Positions 51,340 to 60,370 of a stretch of 64,000 nt of DNA are shown here, in pieces (positions within the stretch are counted from its first letter, which is position 1; the number at the start of each line of letters is the position of its first letter). Source of the DNA: Chloroflexota bacterium (lineage in GTDB: Bacteria; Chloroflexota; Limnocylindria; P2-11E); assembly GCA_005889405.1 (NCBI GenBank), contig VBFY01000063.1, positions 153,889 through 217,888 on the forward strand. The letters are read 5' to 3'. The notes below the pieces were generated by a model. The model made no database searches. It had not been told where the DNA came from and was given only the letters and a program-made list of their open reading frames with translations. Both the position numbers and the translations under genes were made by a program.

Positions 51340-52919
51340 CCGACCTCCTCATTCGCGGCGGCATCGTCGTCGACGGGACCGGCTCGCCGGGCGTGCGCGC
51401 CGATGTGGCCGTCACCGATGGCCGCGTCACCGACGTGGGCGACATCGCGGGCCGGCGCGCGACCCGGATGATCGACGCGCGCGACCGCATCGTCGCGCCC
51501 GGCTTCATCGACATCCACTCGCACTCTGACAACAGCGTCTTCGTGAACGACGCGTTCGAGAGCGCGCTGCACATGGGTGTGACCCTCGTCGTGTGCGGGA
51601 ACTGCGGCGGCTCGGCCGCGCCGGTGAGCGGCCTCGCGGCGGAGGAGCTCGACCGATCGCTCGCGGTGCTCGATGCGCGGCGGACGTGGTCGACCTTCGC
51701 GGAATACGCGGACGCCTGCGACGACGCCCGGCCGGCGATCAACCTCTGTTCGTTCGTAGGCCACGGCACGCTGCGGAAGTGCGTGATGGGTGGCGCCGCC
51801 CGCGCTCCCAGTCGCGACGAGCTCGCGACGATGCGCGCCTTGCTCGGACGGGCGATGGACGAGGGCGCGATCGGGCTCGCGTCCGGACTCATCTACCCGC
51901 CGAGCGCCTACGGCACGACCGATGAGCTCTCGGCTCTGTGCGCCGTCGTCCAGGAGAAAGGAGGCCTTTACGCCAGCCATATCCGAAACGAGGGCGACCG
52001 CCTCATCGAGGCCGTCGAGGAGAATCTCGAGATAGGCCGGCGTTCGCACGTGCGCGTGCAGCTGTCGCACCACAAGGCCTCGGGTCCGAAGAACTGGGGC
52101 CGCGTGAAGGACTCGACCGCGAAGATCGAAGCTGCGCGCGACGCGGGACTCGACGTCCAGGCCGACCAGTACCCGTACACGGCGTCCTCGACCGGGCTCG
52201 CGGTCACGATCCCGAACTGGGCGCACGAAGGCGGACGCCTCGCGATGTGCGAGCGTCTCAAGGATCCCGCGGTGCGCGCGCGGATCCGCGATGAGTACGT
52301 GGAGACCGGCCGGAATTGGGAGCGGATCGTGATCGCGCGCGCTCGACGGCGACCCGAGTGGAGCGGTCGCACGGTCGCCGATCTCGCGCGCGAGTCGGAA
52401 AAAGATCCGCTCGAGTGGTCATGCGACGCGCTCATCGAGCACGACGGCGACGTCGCCATCATTCATCACTCGATGAACGAGGACGATGTGCGCTACGTCA
52501 TGGCGAAGCCGTACGTCGCGATCGGGAGCGACTCGTCGGCGAATGCGCCGTACGGGCCTCTGTCGTTCGGAAAGCCGCACCCCCGCTCATACGGGACGTT
52601 CCCTCGCGTGCTCGGGCGGTACGCGCGCGACGAGCGTGTCCTTACGATCGAGGACGCGGTGCGGAAGATGACCTCGCTCACCGCGAGGCATCTGCGGCTC
52701 GCGGACCGCGGCGAGATCCGGATCGGGGCCTGGGCGGACCTCGTCGTGTTCGACCCGCTGCGCGTGGCCGACACGGCGACGTACGACGATCCGCACCGGT
52801 ACCCCGACGGCATCGAGCATGTCGTGGTGAACGGCGGCGTCGCGCTGGATGCGGGAGAGACAACGACGAAACGAGACGGCCGGTTCCTACGTCACGGCAG
52901 GGATCTCGGAGGCGCGTGA
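51336..52919 (+). CDS. N-acyl-D-amino-acid deacylase (D-aminoacylase)
   Basis: D-aminoacylases release free D-amino acids from N-acyl-D-amino acids. The 527-residue amidohydrolase has the N-terminal barrel strands DLLIRGGIVVDGTGSPG and the metal motif VAPGFIDIHSHSDNSVF (HxH). It also shows VVCGNCGGSAAP with the family cysteine, GLASGLIYPPSAYGTTDEL, ASHIRNEGDRLIEAVEE, VQLSHHKASGPKNWG, IGSDSSANAPYG, and a C-terminal GEIRIGAWADLVVFDP. GTG 51336 overlaps the methyltransferase stop as GTGA. Two D-amino-acid type genes follow directly. Confidence 0.9.
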   Translation: MTDLLIRGGIVVDGTGSPGVRADVAVTDGRVTDVGDIAGRRATRMIDARDRIVAPGFIDIHSHSDNSVFVNDAFESALHMGVTLVVCGNCGGSAAPVSGLAAEELDRSLAVLDARRTWSTFAEYADACDDARPAINLCSFVGHGTLRKCVMGGAARAPSRDELATMRALLGRAMDEGAIGLASGLIYPPSAYGTTDELSALCAVVQEKGGLYASHIRNEGDRLIEAVEENLEIGRRSHVRVQLSHHKASGPKNWGRVKDSTAKIEAARDAGLDVQADQYPYTASSTGLAVTIPNWAHEGGRLAMCERLKDPAVRARIRDEYVETGRNWERIVIARARRRPEWSGRTVADLARESEKDPLEWSCDALIEHDGDVAIIHHSMNEDDVRYVMAKPYVAIGSDSSANAPYGPLSFGKPHPRSYGTFPRVLGRYARDERVLTIEDAVRKMTSLTARHLRLADRGEIRIGAWADLVVFDPLRVADTATYDDPHRYPDGIEHVVVNGGVALDAGETTTKRDGRFLRHGRDLGGA

Positions 52920-54022
52920 GCGATACGCCGCGCGTCGCGATCCTCGCGGAAGGTCTCTTCAGTCGGACGACCGCGAAGACCGCGATCGGTGTGCTGCGCT
53001 ACGCGCGTTACCAGATCGTCGCGATCGTGGATTCGACGAAGGCCGGCACCGATGCCGCGGACCACGTCGGTGTGGGTCGTGGCGTGCCGGTCGTCGCCAC
53101 GGTCGATGATGCGATCGCGCGTGGCGCGGACGTGCTGCTCATCGGCACCGCGGCCGCCGGCGGGCGCATCCCCGACACGTACCGGCCCTTTCTGTCGCGA
53201 GCGCTCGAGCGCGGTGTGGCGGTGTGGAACGGACTTCACGAGCGCGTGCTGAGCGATCCACGTCTCGCGGAGGCTGCGCGGCGTGGCAACGCAACCGTGC
53301 GTGAGCTGCGCGAGCCGCCGCGGGAGCTCCCGATCGGCGGCCATCGCCGGCCGCGTGTGGGCGCGACCGTCGTCTTGACCGTCGGCTCTGACGCCGCAGT
53401 CGGCAAGATGACCGCGTCGCTCGAGATCGTCGCCGCGCTGCGGCGGATGGGCGAGAAGGCCGCGTTCGTCGCGACCGGGCAGACCGGGATCGCCATCGCG
53501 GGTGAGGGCATCTCAGTCGATGCCGTCGTGGCGGACTTCATCGCCGGCGCGGCGGAGACGATGGTCTGTGACGCGGCGGAGCGGGCCGACTGGGTGATCG
53601 TCGAAGGTCAGGGCTCGCTGACGCATCCAGGTTTCTCGGGCGTGACGCTCGGCCTGCTGCACGGCGCAGGACCCGACCTCATGGTGCTCTGCCACCACGC
53701 TATGCGCTGGTCCATGAAGGGCTATGACGACGGCCTGCCGCTGCGCACGCTGCCCGAGCTGGTGCGGATCTATGAGGACGCGGCGGCGTGGCGCCGGCCG
53801 CCGGGCTATCCGCCGTCGCGCGTCGTCGCGATCGCTCTCAACACCGGCGATCTGCTGAGCTCCGATCCGCCCGACCTCGCCCTCACCTGGATCCAGAGCG
53901 CGTCGACCGTCACCAAGCTGCCCGCAGCCGACCCGATACGCGAAGGGACCGCCGGCGCGGATCGCCTCGCACGCGCGCTCATCGATGCGCGCGGCCGCCA
54001 CGCGGACACGAGCACGTCGTGA
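52916..54022 (+). CDS. DUF1611 family protein (DgcN-like)
   Basis: DUF1611 proteins combine an N-terminal Rossmann-like domain (RVAILAEGLFSRTTAKTAIGVLRY) with a P-loop domain. Here the P-loop reads TVGSDAAVGKMTASLEI (about residues 158-174), and GQTGIAIAGEGISVDAV, VIVEGQGSLTHPGFSG and LCHHAMRWSMKGYDD follow. A relative, DgcN, is described as an N-acetyltransferase acting on D-glutamate in a pathway with DgcA. The 368-residue length and the next gene (a DgcA-like epimerase) fit. GTG 52916 overlaps the deacylase stop. The D-glutamate activity is inferred. Confidence 0.82.
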   Translation: MSDTPRVAILAEGLFSRTTAKTAIGVLRYARYQIVAIVDSTKAGTDAADHVGVGRGVPVVATVDDAIARGADVLLIGTAAAGGRIPDTYRPFLSRALERGVAVWNGLHERVLSDPRLAEAARRGNATVRELREPPRELPIGGHRRPRVGATVVLTVGSDAAVGKMTASLEIVAALRRMGEKAAFVATGQTGIAIAGEGISVDAVVADFIAGAAETMVCDAAERADWVIVEGQGSLTHPGFSGVTLGLLHGAGPDLMVLCHHAMRWSMKGYDDGLPLRTLPELVRIYEDAAAWRRPPGYPPSRVVAIALNTGDLLSSDPPDLALTWIQSASTVTKLPAADPIREGTAGADRLARALIDARGRHADTSTS

Positions 54023-55041
54023 GGTTCACCGTGCGCACCGTGGACGTGCATCTCGAGGTGCCGTTCCAGATCTCGCGGGCGGTGCGCACCGAGAAGCGTG
54101 TGGTGCTCGTCGAGCTCGAGGAAGGCGCCCGCATCTCGCGGGGCGAGGCGTCCCCGGATCCGTTCTTCAAGGAGACGACGGAGTCGCTCGAGGCGGAGGT
54201 CCGCGGGTCGCTCGACCTCGTGCCCGAAGACGCCGCCGATCTCGCGACGCTCAAGCTGCGGCTCGACGAGCGCTTCCCGCACGGCGGCGCCGCGGCGTGC
54301 GCACTCGACATCCTCGGCCACGACCGGGCGGCGCAGTCCGCGGGCGTGCCCCTCCGCACGTTCCTCGGGCTCGCGGGCCGTGAAGCGCCGCCGACATCGT
54401 TCACCATCGGCATCGCGGAGCCACATGTCATGGCCGAGCGCGCGGCCGCCGCCGCGGCGAAGGGATTCGGCGTCCTCAAGGTGAAGCTGGGCCACGGTGA
54501 CGCCGATGTCGAAGTCCTGTCGCGGATCCGGGAGCGGTTCGCCGGGACGATTCGCGTCGACCCGAACGCCGCGTGGACACCGGCCGAGGCCCCGGCGCGG
54601 ATCGAGCGCATCGCCCGATTCGACATCGAATTCGTGGAGCAGCCCACGCCGACCGAAGACATCGACGGGTTGCGCTACGTACGCGAGCGGTCGGAGCTGC
54701 CGATCGTTGCCGACGAAGCAGCCGTCCGCCTCCCGCACGTCGAGCGACTCTCGGGCGCCTGCGACGGCATCAACGTGAAGCTGCAGAAATGCGGCGGCAT
54801 CGCCGAGGCTCGCGCGATGATCGCCCGCGCACATGACCTCGGGATGAAGGTGATGCTCGGCTGCCGCGCGGCCGAGACGAGCGTGGCGATCGCCGCGGCG
54901 GCGCATCTCGCGCCCTCGGTCGAGTGGGCCGACCTCGATGGCAACCTCCTCATCGTCGACGATCCGTTCCGCGCGGTGCCGGTCGTGAACGGACGATTCG
55001 TCTTCTCCGATCGCCCCGGTCTCGGCGCGGTCCCCGCATGA
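54019..55041 (+). CDS. Dipeptide epimerase / N-acyl amino acid racemase-like enolase-superfamily enzyme (DgcA-like)
   Basis: The 340-residue protein is of the muconate-lactonizing/AE-epimerase group. Catalytic residues are in place: the KxK pair Lys154/Lys156 (VLKVKLG), metal ligands Asp181 (RVDPNA), Glu207 (FVEQP) and Asp232 (VADEA), and the opposite base Lys254 (NVKLQKCGG). It also has MLGCRAAETSVAIAAAAHLA. Such enzymes epimerise L-Ala-D/L-Glu or N-acyl amino acids. The DUF1611 partner points to an N-acyl-glutamate or peptide-derived substrate. GTG 54019 overlaps the previous stop, and the stop overlaps the next ATG. Confidence 0.88.
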   Translation: MRFTVRTVDVHLEVPFQISRAVRTEKRVVLVELEEGARISRGEASPDPFFKETTESLEAEVRGSLDLVPEDAADLATLKLRLDERFPHGGAAACALDILGHDRAAQSAGVPLRTFLGLAGREAPPTSFTIGIAEPHVMAERAAAAAAKGFGVLKVKLGHGDADVEVLSRIRERFAGTIRVDPNAAWTPAEAPARIERIARFDIEFVEQPTPTEDIDGLRYVRERSELPIVADEAAVRLPHVERLSGACDGINVKLQKCGGIAEARAMIARAHDLGMKVMLGCRAAETSVAIAAAAHLAPSVEWADLDGNLLIVDDPFRAVPVVNGRFVFSDRPGLGAVPA

Positions 55042-55736
55042 ACGCATCGCCGGGAAAGATCGAGATCGCCCTCTTCGCCGTCGGGCTCGCGCTGGCGGGT
55101 CTCGTGCTCCTCGCGCTCCTGTGGTCCGGTGTCGGCCCCTACGCGGACATGGCGCGCGCGAACGGGGCCGACCGCACGACGTTCATCGACCACACGACCG
55201 GCGGGCATGTGGAGATGGAGCTGGGGCCGCTTGTCGAGGAGCACCGCGTGTGGTCGACGTACGTGACCGGTGGGACGGGGGATCCGCCGGCGCCCGGGCG
55301 CTTCTACGCCGCCGACGAGATCTCTCATATGGAGGACGTGCGGCGCGTGTTCGATGGCGCGAAGCTGCTGATCCCGGCCGGCTTCTTCGTGATGGCCATC
55401 CGCATGCAGCGCGCGCGGACGCGGAGCGCAGAGGCGATGCTGCGGCTGATCCGCGACGGTGCGGTCGCAGCCGGGATCGCTGTCGCGGCTATCGGAATCG
55501 TTGCTGCCTTCGCGTTCGAGCAGGCCTTCTTGCTCTTTCACCAGGTGTTCTTTCCGCAGGGCAACTTCTTGTTCGACCCCGCGACAAGCAATCTGGTGCG
55601 GCTGTACCCGGACTGGTACTGGCAGGGCATCACATTTCGGATCGGTCTGTCGTTCATCGCGGTCGCGGCGGCGGTGGCGCTCGCGGCCTCCATCGCACTT
55701 CGCCGCGCTCGCTCCACTAGACTCGCCTCCGCATGA
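55038..55736 (+). CDS. DUF1461 family integral membrane protein
   Basis: A 232-residue protein with four or five membrane helices and an extracytoplasmic loop of about 85 residues after the first. The C-terminal part shows the DUF1461 (TIGR01906-type) motif LFHQVFFPQGNFLFDPATSN followed by LVRLYPDWYWQ. Function is unknown. ATG 55038 overlaps the epimerase stop (ATGA), and the stop overlaps the following gene the same way. Its place in a D-amino-acid run is unexplained. Confidence 0.8.
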   Translation: MNASPGKIEIALFAVGLALAGLVLLALLWSGVGPYADMARANGADRTTFIDHTTGGHVEMELGPLVEEHRVWSTYVTGGTGDPPAPGRFYAADEISHMEDVRRVFDGAKLLIPAGFFVMAIRMQRARTRSAEAMLRLIRDGAVAAGIAVAAIGIVAAFAFEQAFLLFHQVFFPQGNFLFDPATSNLVRLYPDWYWQGITFRIGLSFIAVAAAVALAASIALRRARSTRLASA

Positions 55737-56845
55737 AACGCGTTCTTCTTATCGAAGACCTTCCGCAGGTCGCGCAGCACCTTCAGTCGATGCTGGCCCG
55801 CGAGAAAGAGATCGAGGTCGCTGGCGTCCAGAGCGACCCGGCGGCCGCGATCGCGCAGATCGCGACCGAGAAGCCCGACATCGTCATGCTCGACGGATTC
55901 CTCGGCGGCAAGCAGGACTTCTCGATCGCGCTGGACGTCGCCAAGCGCATCCGCACGGCGTCGGCAGGCACGCGGATCATCATGGTGACGGTCCCGCAGA
56001 AGGGGCTCGATCCCAAGAGCGAGACGATGGTCGACGCGGTCTTCGTGCTGCCGGGCGGCGCGAACGAGCTCGCGCAGGTCCTCGGTGTCGGGAGAGCGGC
56101 CCGTCCGCAGAACGGGCTCATGATCGCGGTGTACTCACCGAAGGGCGGCACCGGCAAGACGACGCTCGCGGTGAATCTCGCGACGGTGTTGCGCCGTCAG
56201 GGGAAGTCTGTGGCGCTCATGGATGGCGTGATGCAGTTCGGTTCGGTGCGCCACGTGTTGCAGGTCCCGCCGGCCACGCGATCGTTCGTCGATCTGCCGA
56301 CCGCGGGCGCGATGCGCACGTCGCTCGCCGAGGTCCTATGGGAGGGACCGTCGGGCGTGCATGTCCTTCTCGCGCCGGGCAAAGCGGAGGAAGTCGATCT
56401 CATCCAGGGCGGCGACATCGGCAGCGCAATGAGCATGCTGGCCGAGAGCCACGACTACGTGATCGTCGATACGCCCTCACGACTGACCGAGGATGCGCTC
56501 GCGATCCTCGACGCCGCGAACCTCATCCTCATGATCGTCACCTATATGAACGCGACCGTCGCGCAGTCGCGCGCGGCGATCGACACCTTCGAGGCGCTCG
56601 GCTACAAGGGGCAGAAGCCCATCCTGCTCGTCGTCAATCAATCCGACACCGCCGGCGGGATGTCGAAGAACGCGGTCGAGCACGCGCTGAACCTGCCGAT
56701 CATCGGCGAGATCCCGACCGACTGGAAGACGGTGAGCGACTCGCTCAACAAGCAGCAGCCGTTCGTCATCAGCGCACCCCAATCCCCGATCAGCCGCGCC
56801 GTGGAAGCGCTCGCGCACGGCCTCGTCACGCAACAGCGGAAGTAG
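55733..56845 (+). CDS. CpaE-like ATPase with N-terminal receiver domain
   Basis: A 370-residue fusion of a response-regulator receiver (RVLLIEDLPQVAQHLQSML ... IVMLDGFLGG with the presumed phospho-acceptor Asp) and a ParA/MinD-type ATPase. The ATPase has the deviant Walker A YSPKGGTGKTTLAVNLA (about residues 136-152), the MDGVMQFGSV switch where CpaE usually has DxDLQFG, and VIVDTPSRLTEDAL. CpaE positions Tad pilus machinery. No other pilus gene is here, so this copy is an orphan whose cargo is unknown. ATG 55733 overlaps the DUF1461 stop. Confidence 0.85.
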   Translation: MKRVLLIEDLPQVAQHLQSMLAREKEIEVAGVQSDPAAAIAQIATEKPDIVMLDGFLGGKQDFSIALDVAKRIRTASAGTRIIMVTVPQKGLDPKSETMVDAVFVLPGGANELAQVLGVGRAARPQNGLMIAVYSPKGGTGKTTLAVNLATVLRRQGKSVALMDGVMQFGSVRHVLQVPPATRSFVDLPTAGAMRTSLAEVLWEGPSGVHVLLAPGKAEEVDLIQGGDIGSAMSMLAESHDYVIVDTPSRLTEDALAILDAANLILMIVTYMNATVAQSRAAIDTFEALGYKGQKPILLVVNQSDTAGGMSKNAVEHALNLPIIGEIPTDWKTVSDSLNKQQPFVISAPQSPISRAVEALAHGLVTQQRK

Positions 56846-56850
56846 CGGCG

Positions 56851-57669
56851 ATGGGGGCGAGCTCCCCGATCGGGGTGTTCGACTCCGGTGTTGGCGGCCT
56901 CACCGTGCTGAAGGAGCTGCGCCGCCAGCTCGCCGGCGAATCCACGATCTATCTCGGCGACGAGGCGCGTATGCCGTACGGTCCGCGGCCCGCGGACGAG
57001 GTGATCGCGTTCACACGTGAAGCGATGCGCTGGTTCGCGACGCGCGACTGCAAGCTCATCGTGCTCGCGTGCAATACGGCGACGGCCCAGGCGCTCGAGG
57101 CGGTCCGCGACGATTCCGCCGTGCCGATCATCGGCGTCGTCCGACCGGGCGCCGCGGCCGCGATCGCGTCATCGGCGCGACGGTCGATCGGGGTGGTCGC
57201 GACTGTTGGAACGGTGCGGTCCGGCGCGTACGTGCGCGCCGTGCGCGATCTCGACCCGCTCTGCGATGTGACCCAGCAAGCCTGCCCGCGGCTCGTGCCG
57301 ATCGTCGAGTCCGGAAAGGTCGGCACGCCCGAGGCGCTTGACGCGGTACGCGAGTACGTCGCGCCGCTGCTCAGCGAGGGCGGCGTGGTCACGCCCGTCG
57401 TCGACACGCTGCTGCTCGGCTGTACGCATTACCCCCTGCTGCGTGAGGAGTTCACGAAGGTGGCCGGGCCCGGCGTCCGCGTCGTCGATTCCGCGACGAC
57501 GACCGCGCTCGCGGTCCGCGAAGTCCTCGCGTCGCACCGACTGCTTGCCGACGGCGCGACGCCGACGCACCGCGTGTTCGCGACCGGTCCGGTCGAGCGC
57601 TTCAGCGAGGTCGCGCGAACGATATTCGGCGAGAAGCTGCCCGAGGTGGAGGCGGCGACGCTGACGTGA
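56851..57669 (+). CDS. murI: Glutamate racemase
   Basis: MurI interconverts L- and D-glutamate without cofactor, supplying D-Glu for MurD. The 272-residue protein has the N-terminal PIGVFDSGVGGLTVLKELRR, the first catalytic cysteine in VLACNTATAQAL, and the second in LLLGCTHYPLL. ATG 56851 is five bases after the CpaE-like stop. Its stop overlaps the GTG of the YchF-like gene. It may supply the wall pathway at 9-20 kb, the D-Glu module just upstream, or both. Confidence 0.95.
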   Translation: MGASSPIGVFDSGVGGLTVLKELRRQLAGESTIYLGDEARMPYGPRPADEVIAFTREAMRWFATRDCKLIVLACNTATAQALEAVRDDSAVPIIGVVRPGAAAAIASSARRSIGVVATVGTVRSGAYVRAVRDLDPLCDVTQQACPRLVPIVESGKVGTPEALDAVREYVAPLLSEGGVVTPVVDTLLLGCTHYPLLREEFTKVAGPGVRVVDSATTTALAVREVLASHRLLADGATPTHRVFATGPVERFSEVARTIFGEKLPEVEAATLT

Positions 57670-58799
57670 ATCTCGGGTCGACGATCACGGGTCTGCCGTA
57701 CGTCGGCAAGACCACGCTGTTCAACCTGCTGACCGGCGGGCATGCCGCGACCGGTGCCTTTGCGGGTGCCGAGGGCGAGACGAACGTCGGTGTCGCGAAA
57801 GTGCCGGACCAGCGGGTCGACAGGCTGGCGGCGCTCTACAAGCCGCGCAAGACGACGTACGCGGAGATCACGTACCGCGACCTCGGTCTCGCGCCACGCG
57901 TCGCGACCGGAGCGGCTGGTCACGCGACACAGTCCGGGCAGGGGATCAGCGCGCAGAAGCTCGGCGATCTGCGCACCTCGGACGCGCTCGTGCACGTCGT
58001 TCGTGCATTTCGCGATGCGTCGGTCCCGCACGTCAACTCGAGCGTCGATCCGAAGCGCGACCTCGCGACGCTCGAGCTCGAGCTGCTTTTCGCCGATCAC
58101 GTCGTCGTCGAACGCCGGCTCGAGCGCATCGAGCCCGAGCTGCGCTCGGCGAAAGGTCCCGAGCGCGAGCAGAAGGAGCGCGAGCGTGCCGTGCTGCAGA
58201 AAGCGATGGCCGCGCTCGACGCCGAGACGCCGCTCCGCGATGTTGGGCTCGACGACGAGGAACGGAAGATCGTCCGCGGATATCGCTTCCTGACGCTCCT
58301 GCCGCAGCTCGTCGTCGCGAATCTTGACGAAGGCGACGTCGCGGCGCCGGACGCCGTCCTCGGTCCGCTGCGCGAGGCGGCCGCGAGACATCGCGCGATG
58401 TCGGTGGTCGGCGTGTGCGCGAAGCTCGAGGCCGAGATCGCACAGCTCGATCCGGCCGAAGCCGCGGCCTTCCGCGCAGACCTCGGGCTGCACGAGCCCG
58501 CGCTCGATCGTGTCATCCACGCGACGTACGAGCTGCTCGGCCTCATCTCGTTCTTCACGGTGGGCGAGGACGAGGTGCGTGCGTGGACGATCCCCGCGGG
58601 TTTGTCCGCGCAGCAGGCCGCGGGCGCGATCCACTCCGATCTCGAGCGCGGCTTCATCCGCGCGGAGGTCATCGGCTGGGAGGACCTGCTGAAGGCGGGC
58701 TCCGAGGCCAACGCGAAGAAGCAGGGGATCATGCGCACCGAGGGCAAGACGTACACCGTCATGGACGGCGACGTGATCCATGTCCTTTTCAATGTCTGA
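57666..58799 (+). CDS. ychF: Divergent YchF/Obg-family nucleotidase with TGS domain
   Basis: YchF-type P-loop proteins are ribosome-associated ATPases. The 377-residue protein has G1 GLPYVGKTTLFNLLTGG, VPDQRVDRLAALYKPRK, the NLDE motif that replaces NKxD in YchF, the helical domain, and a complete C-terminal TGS domain (FFTVGEDEVRAWTIP ... MDGDVIHVLFNV). The switch II stretch, normally a DxxG motif followed by GxGLGNQFL, is changed to RDLGLAPRVATGAAGHATQS, so nucleotide hydrolysis may be altered. GTG 57666 overlaps the murI stop. Confidence 0.83.
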   Translation: MNLGSTITGLPYVGKTTLFNLLTGGHAATGAFAGAEGETNVGVAKVPDQRVDRLAALYKPRKTTYAEITYRDLGLAPRVATGAAGHATQSGQGISAQKLGDLRTSDALVHVVRAFRDASVPHVNSSVDPKRDLATLELELLFADHVVVERRLERIEPELRSAKGPEREQKERERAVLQKAMAALDAETPLRDVGLDDEERKIVRGYRFLTLLPQLVVANLDEGDVAAPDAVLGPLREAAARHRAMSVVGVCAKLEAEIAQLDPAEAAAFRADLGLHEPALDRVIHATYELLGLISFFTVGEDEVRAWTIPAGLSAQQAAGAIHSDLERGFIRAEVIGWEDLLKAGSEANAKKQGIMRTEGKTYTVMDGDVIHVLFNV

Positions 58800-58802
58800 C
58801 CG

Positions 58803-59642
58803 GTGAGCATCGACTTTCTCGCGATCGGTCACGTCGCGCGTGACGAGTTCGAAGGAGAACTGACCTGGCGACTCGGTGGCACCGCGCTCTACGCGGCGGC
58901 GACGGCCGCGCGTCTCGGCACGACGACCGCGCTCGTGACGCGTGTCGGTCCGAAGGAGAAGCCGGCGCTCGACGAACGCTGCACGCAGCTCGGCATCGCG
59001 CTCCACGCACTGCCGTCCTCCGCGACGACCACGTTCGCCTTTCGCTATGTCGAGGGGCGTCGCTTCATGCGCCTTAGGGCGCGCGCGAAGGGCATCTCGC
59101 CCAACGACGTTCCGGCCGCGTGGCGAGCGGCACGAGCGGTCGTCCTCGGCTCGATCGCGCACGAGCTCGATCGCACGCTGTTCGGGAGGACCGCGCCGCG
59201 CGCGACCGTGCTCGTGGCGCAGGGCTACCTGCGCGAATGGTCCGCCGACGGCGCGATCACGCCGCGTTCGTGGGACGACGCAGAGGACATCGTGCCGCTC
59301 GTCTCTGCCGTCGTGCTCAGCGAGGACGACGTCGCCGGCGATCTGAGCGCGCCGCGGCGCTGGTCGCGGAACGGTCGCGTCTACGTCACGCTGGCGGAGC
59401 GCGGCGTGCTCGTGCTGGATCGCGGAACGGAAACGACGGTCCCGGGCTATTCGGTCGAGCGGGTCGTCGATCCGACCGGCGCGGGCGATGCGTTCGCCGC
59501 CGGACTCGCGATCGCGCTGGCCGACGGGCGATCGCCCGATGAGTGCGCCCGCTTCGCGAATGCGGTCGCGTCGTTCGCGGTGGAGGACGTCGGCATGGCG
59601 GGTCTCGCGGATCGCACACGCGTCGATGCGCGCATGCGCTAG
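58803..59642 (+). CDS. PfkB-family carbohydrate/nucleoside kinase
   Basis: A 279-residue ribokinase-fold protein. It has the N-terminal DFLAIGHVARDEF, the di-glycine hinge LGGTALYAAATAARLG, and the C-terminal PfkB signature VDPTGAGDAFAAGLAIAL with the catalytic aspartate. The glycine-rich part is less conserved, so the substrate (sugar, nucleoside or other) cannot be named. GTG 58803 starts four bases after the YchF-like stop. Its last four bases overlap the end of the convergent permease gene. Confidence 0.82.
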   Translation: MSIDFLAIGHVARDEFEGELTWRLGGTALYAAATAARLGTTTALVTRVGPKEKPALDERCTQLGIALHALPSSATTTFAFRYVEGRRFMRLRARAKGISPNDVPAAWRAARAVVLGSIAHELDRTLFGRTAPRATVLVAQGYLREWSADGAITPRSWDDAEDIVPLVSAVVLSEDDVAGDLSAPRRWSRNGRVYVTLAERGVLVLDRGTETTVPGYSVERVVDPTGAGDAFAAGLAIALADGRSPDECARFANAVASFAVEDVGMAGLADRTRVDARMR

Positions 59643-60370
59643 GCGGCCTGGTCCCGGAGCGCGATGTCCTGGATCTTGATCCTTGCCGCGCGCGGTGTGT
59701 AGCCGAGCTCGAAGCGGCGCGACGCCCTCGACAGCGCGAAGCAAATGACGAAGTAGACCGTCGCGACGATGAGCAGCACCTCGACCGGATTGAAGAACTG
59801 CGTGTAGATCGTCCGACCTTGTCGCAGAAGCTCGAAGACGCCGATCGTCCCCACGAGCGACGTGTCCTTTATCACCGTGGTGAGCTGCGCCATCATCGCC
59901 GGCACCATCAGACGCAGCGCCTGCGGCAGGATCACCGAGCGCATCGTCTGTGCATGCGATAGTCCGAGGGCGCGCGCCGCCTCGCTCTGCCCTCGCGGCA
60001 GACTTACGATGCCGGCGCGGATGATCTCGGCAAGCACGGCGCTGGTGTACATCGAGAGGCCGAGCACCCCGGCCCAGAACAGCGGCAACTCGAAGTCCTG
60101 GCCGAAGATCGGCCGGAAGAGCGCTGAACCCTTGATGCCGAAGTACGCGATGAGGAGCAGCACCGGCAGCGCGCGCACGCCCTCGATGTAGAAGGTGGAC
60201 GGCCAGCGCATCCAGCGGCGCCGCGAGAGCCGGCCGAGTGCGAACAGCAGCCCGACCGGGAACGACACGGCGACCGAGGCGAGCGCGATGTAGATCGTCT
60301 CGCGCAGTCCTTCGAAGAGAAAACCCCAGATCGCGGGGTTGAGGAACATCGGCCAGGTGTCGGGTCGCAT
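59639..60370 (-). CDS. Polar amino acid ABC transporter, permease 2
   Basis: A 243-residue permease of the His/Glu/Gln/Arg/opine type (HisM family) with five or six helices. The ATPase-coupling EAA loop reads QSEAARALGLSHAQTMRSVILPQALRLMVPAM. The beginning shows GLRETIYIALASVAVSFPVGLLFALGRLS. ATG 60370 shares its first base with the stop of the upstream permease gene, so the two permeases are made in a coupled fashion and probably form a heterodimer. Confidence 0.92.
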   Translation of the reverse strand: MRPDTWPMFLNPAIWGFLFEGLRETIYIALASVAVSFPVGLLFALGRLSRRRWMRWPSTFYIEGVRALPVLLLIAYFGIKGSALFRPIFGQDFELPLFWAGVLGLSMYTSAVLAEIIRAGIVSLPRGQSEAARALGLSHAQTMRSVILPQALRLMVPAMMAQLTTVIKDTSLVGTIGVFELLRQGRTIYTQFFNPVEVLLIVATVYFVICFALSRASRRFELGYTPRAARIKIQDIALRDQAA

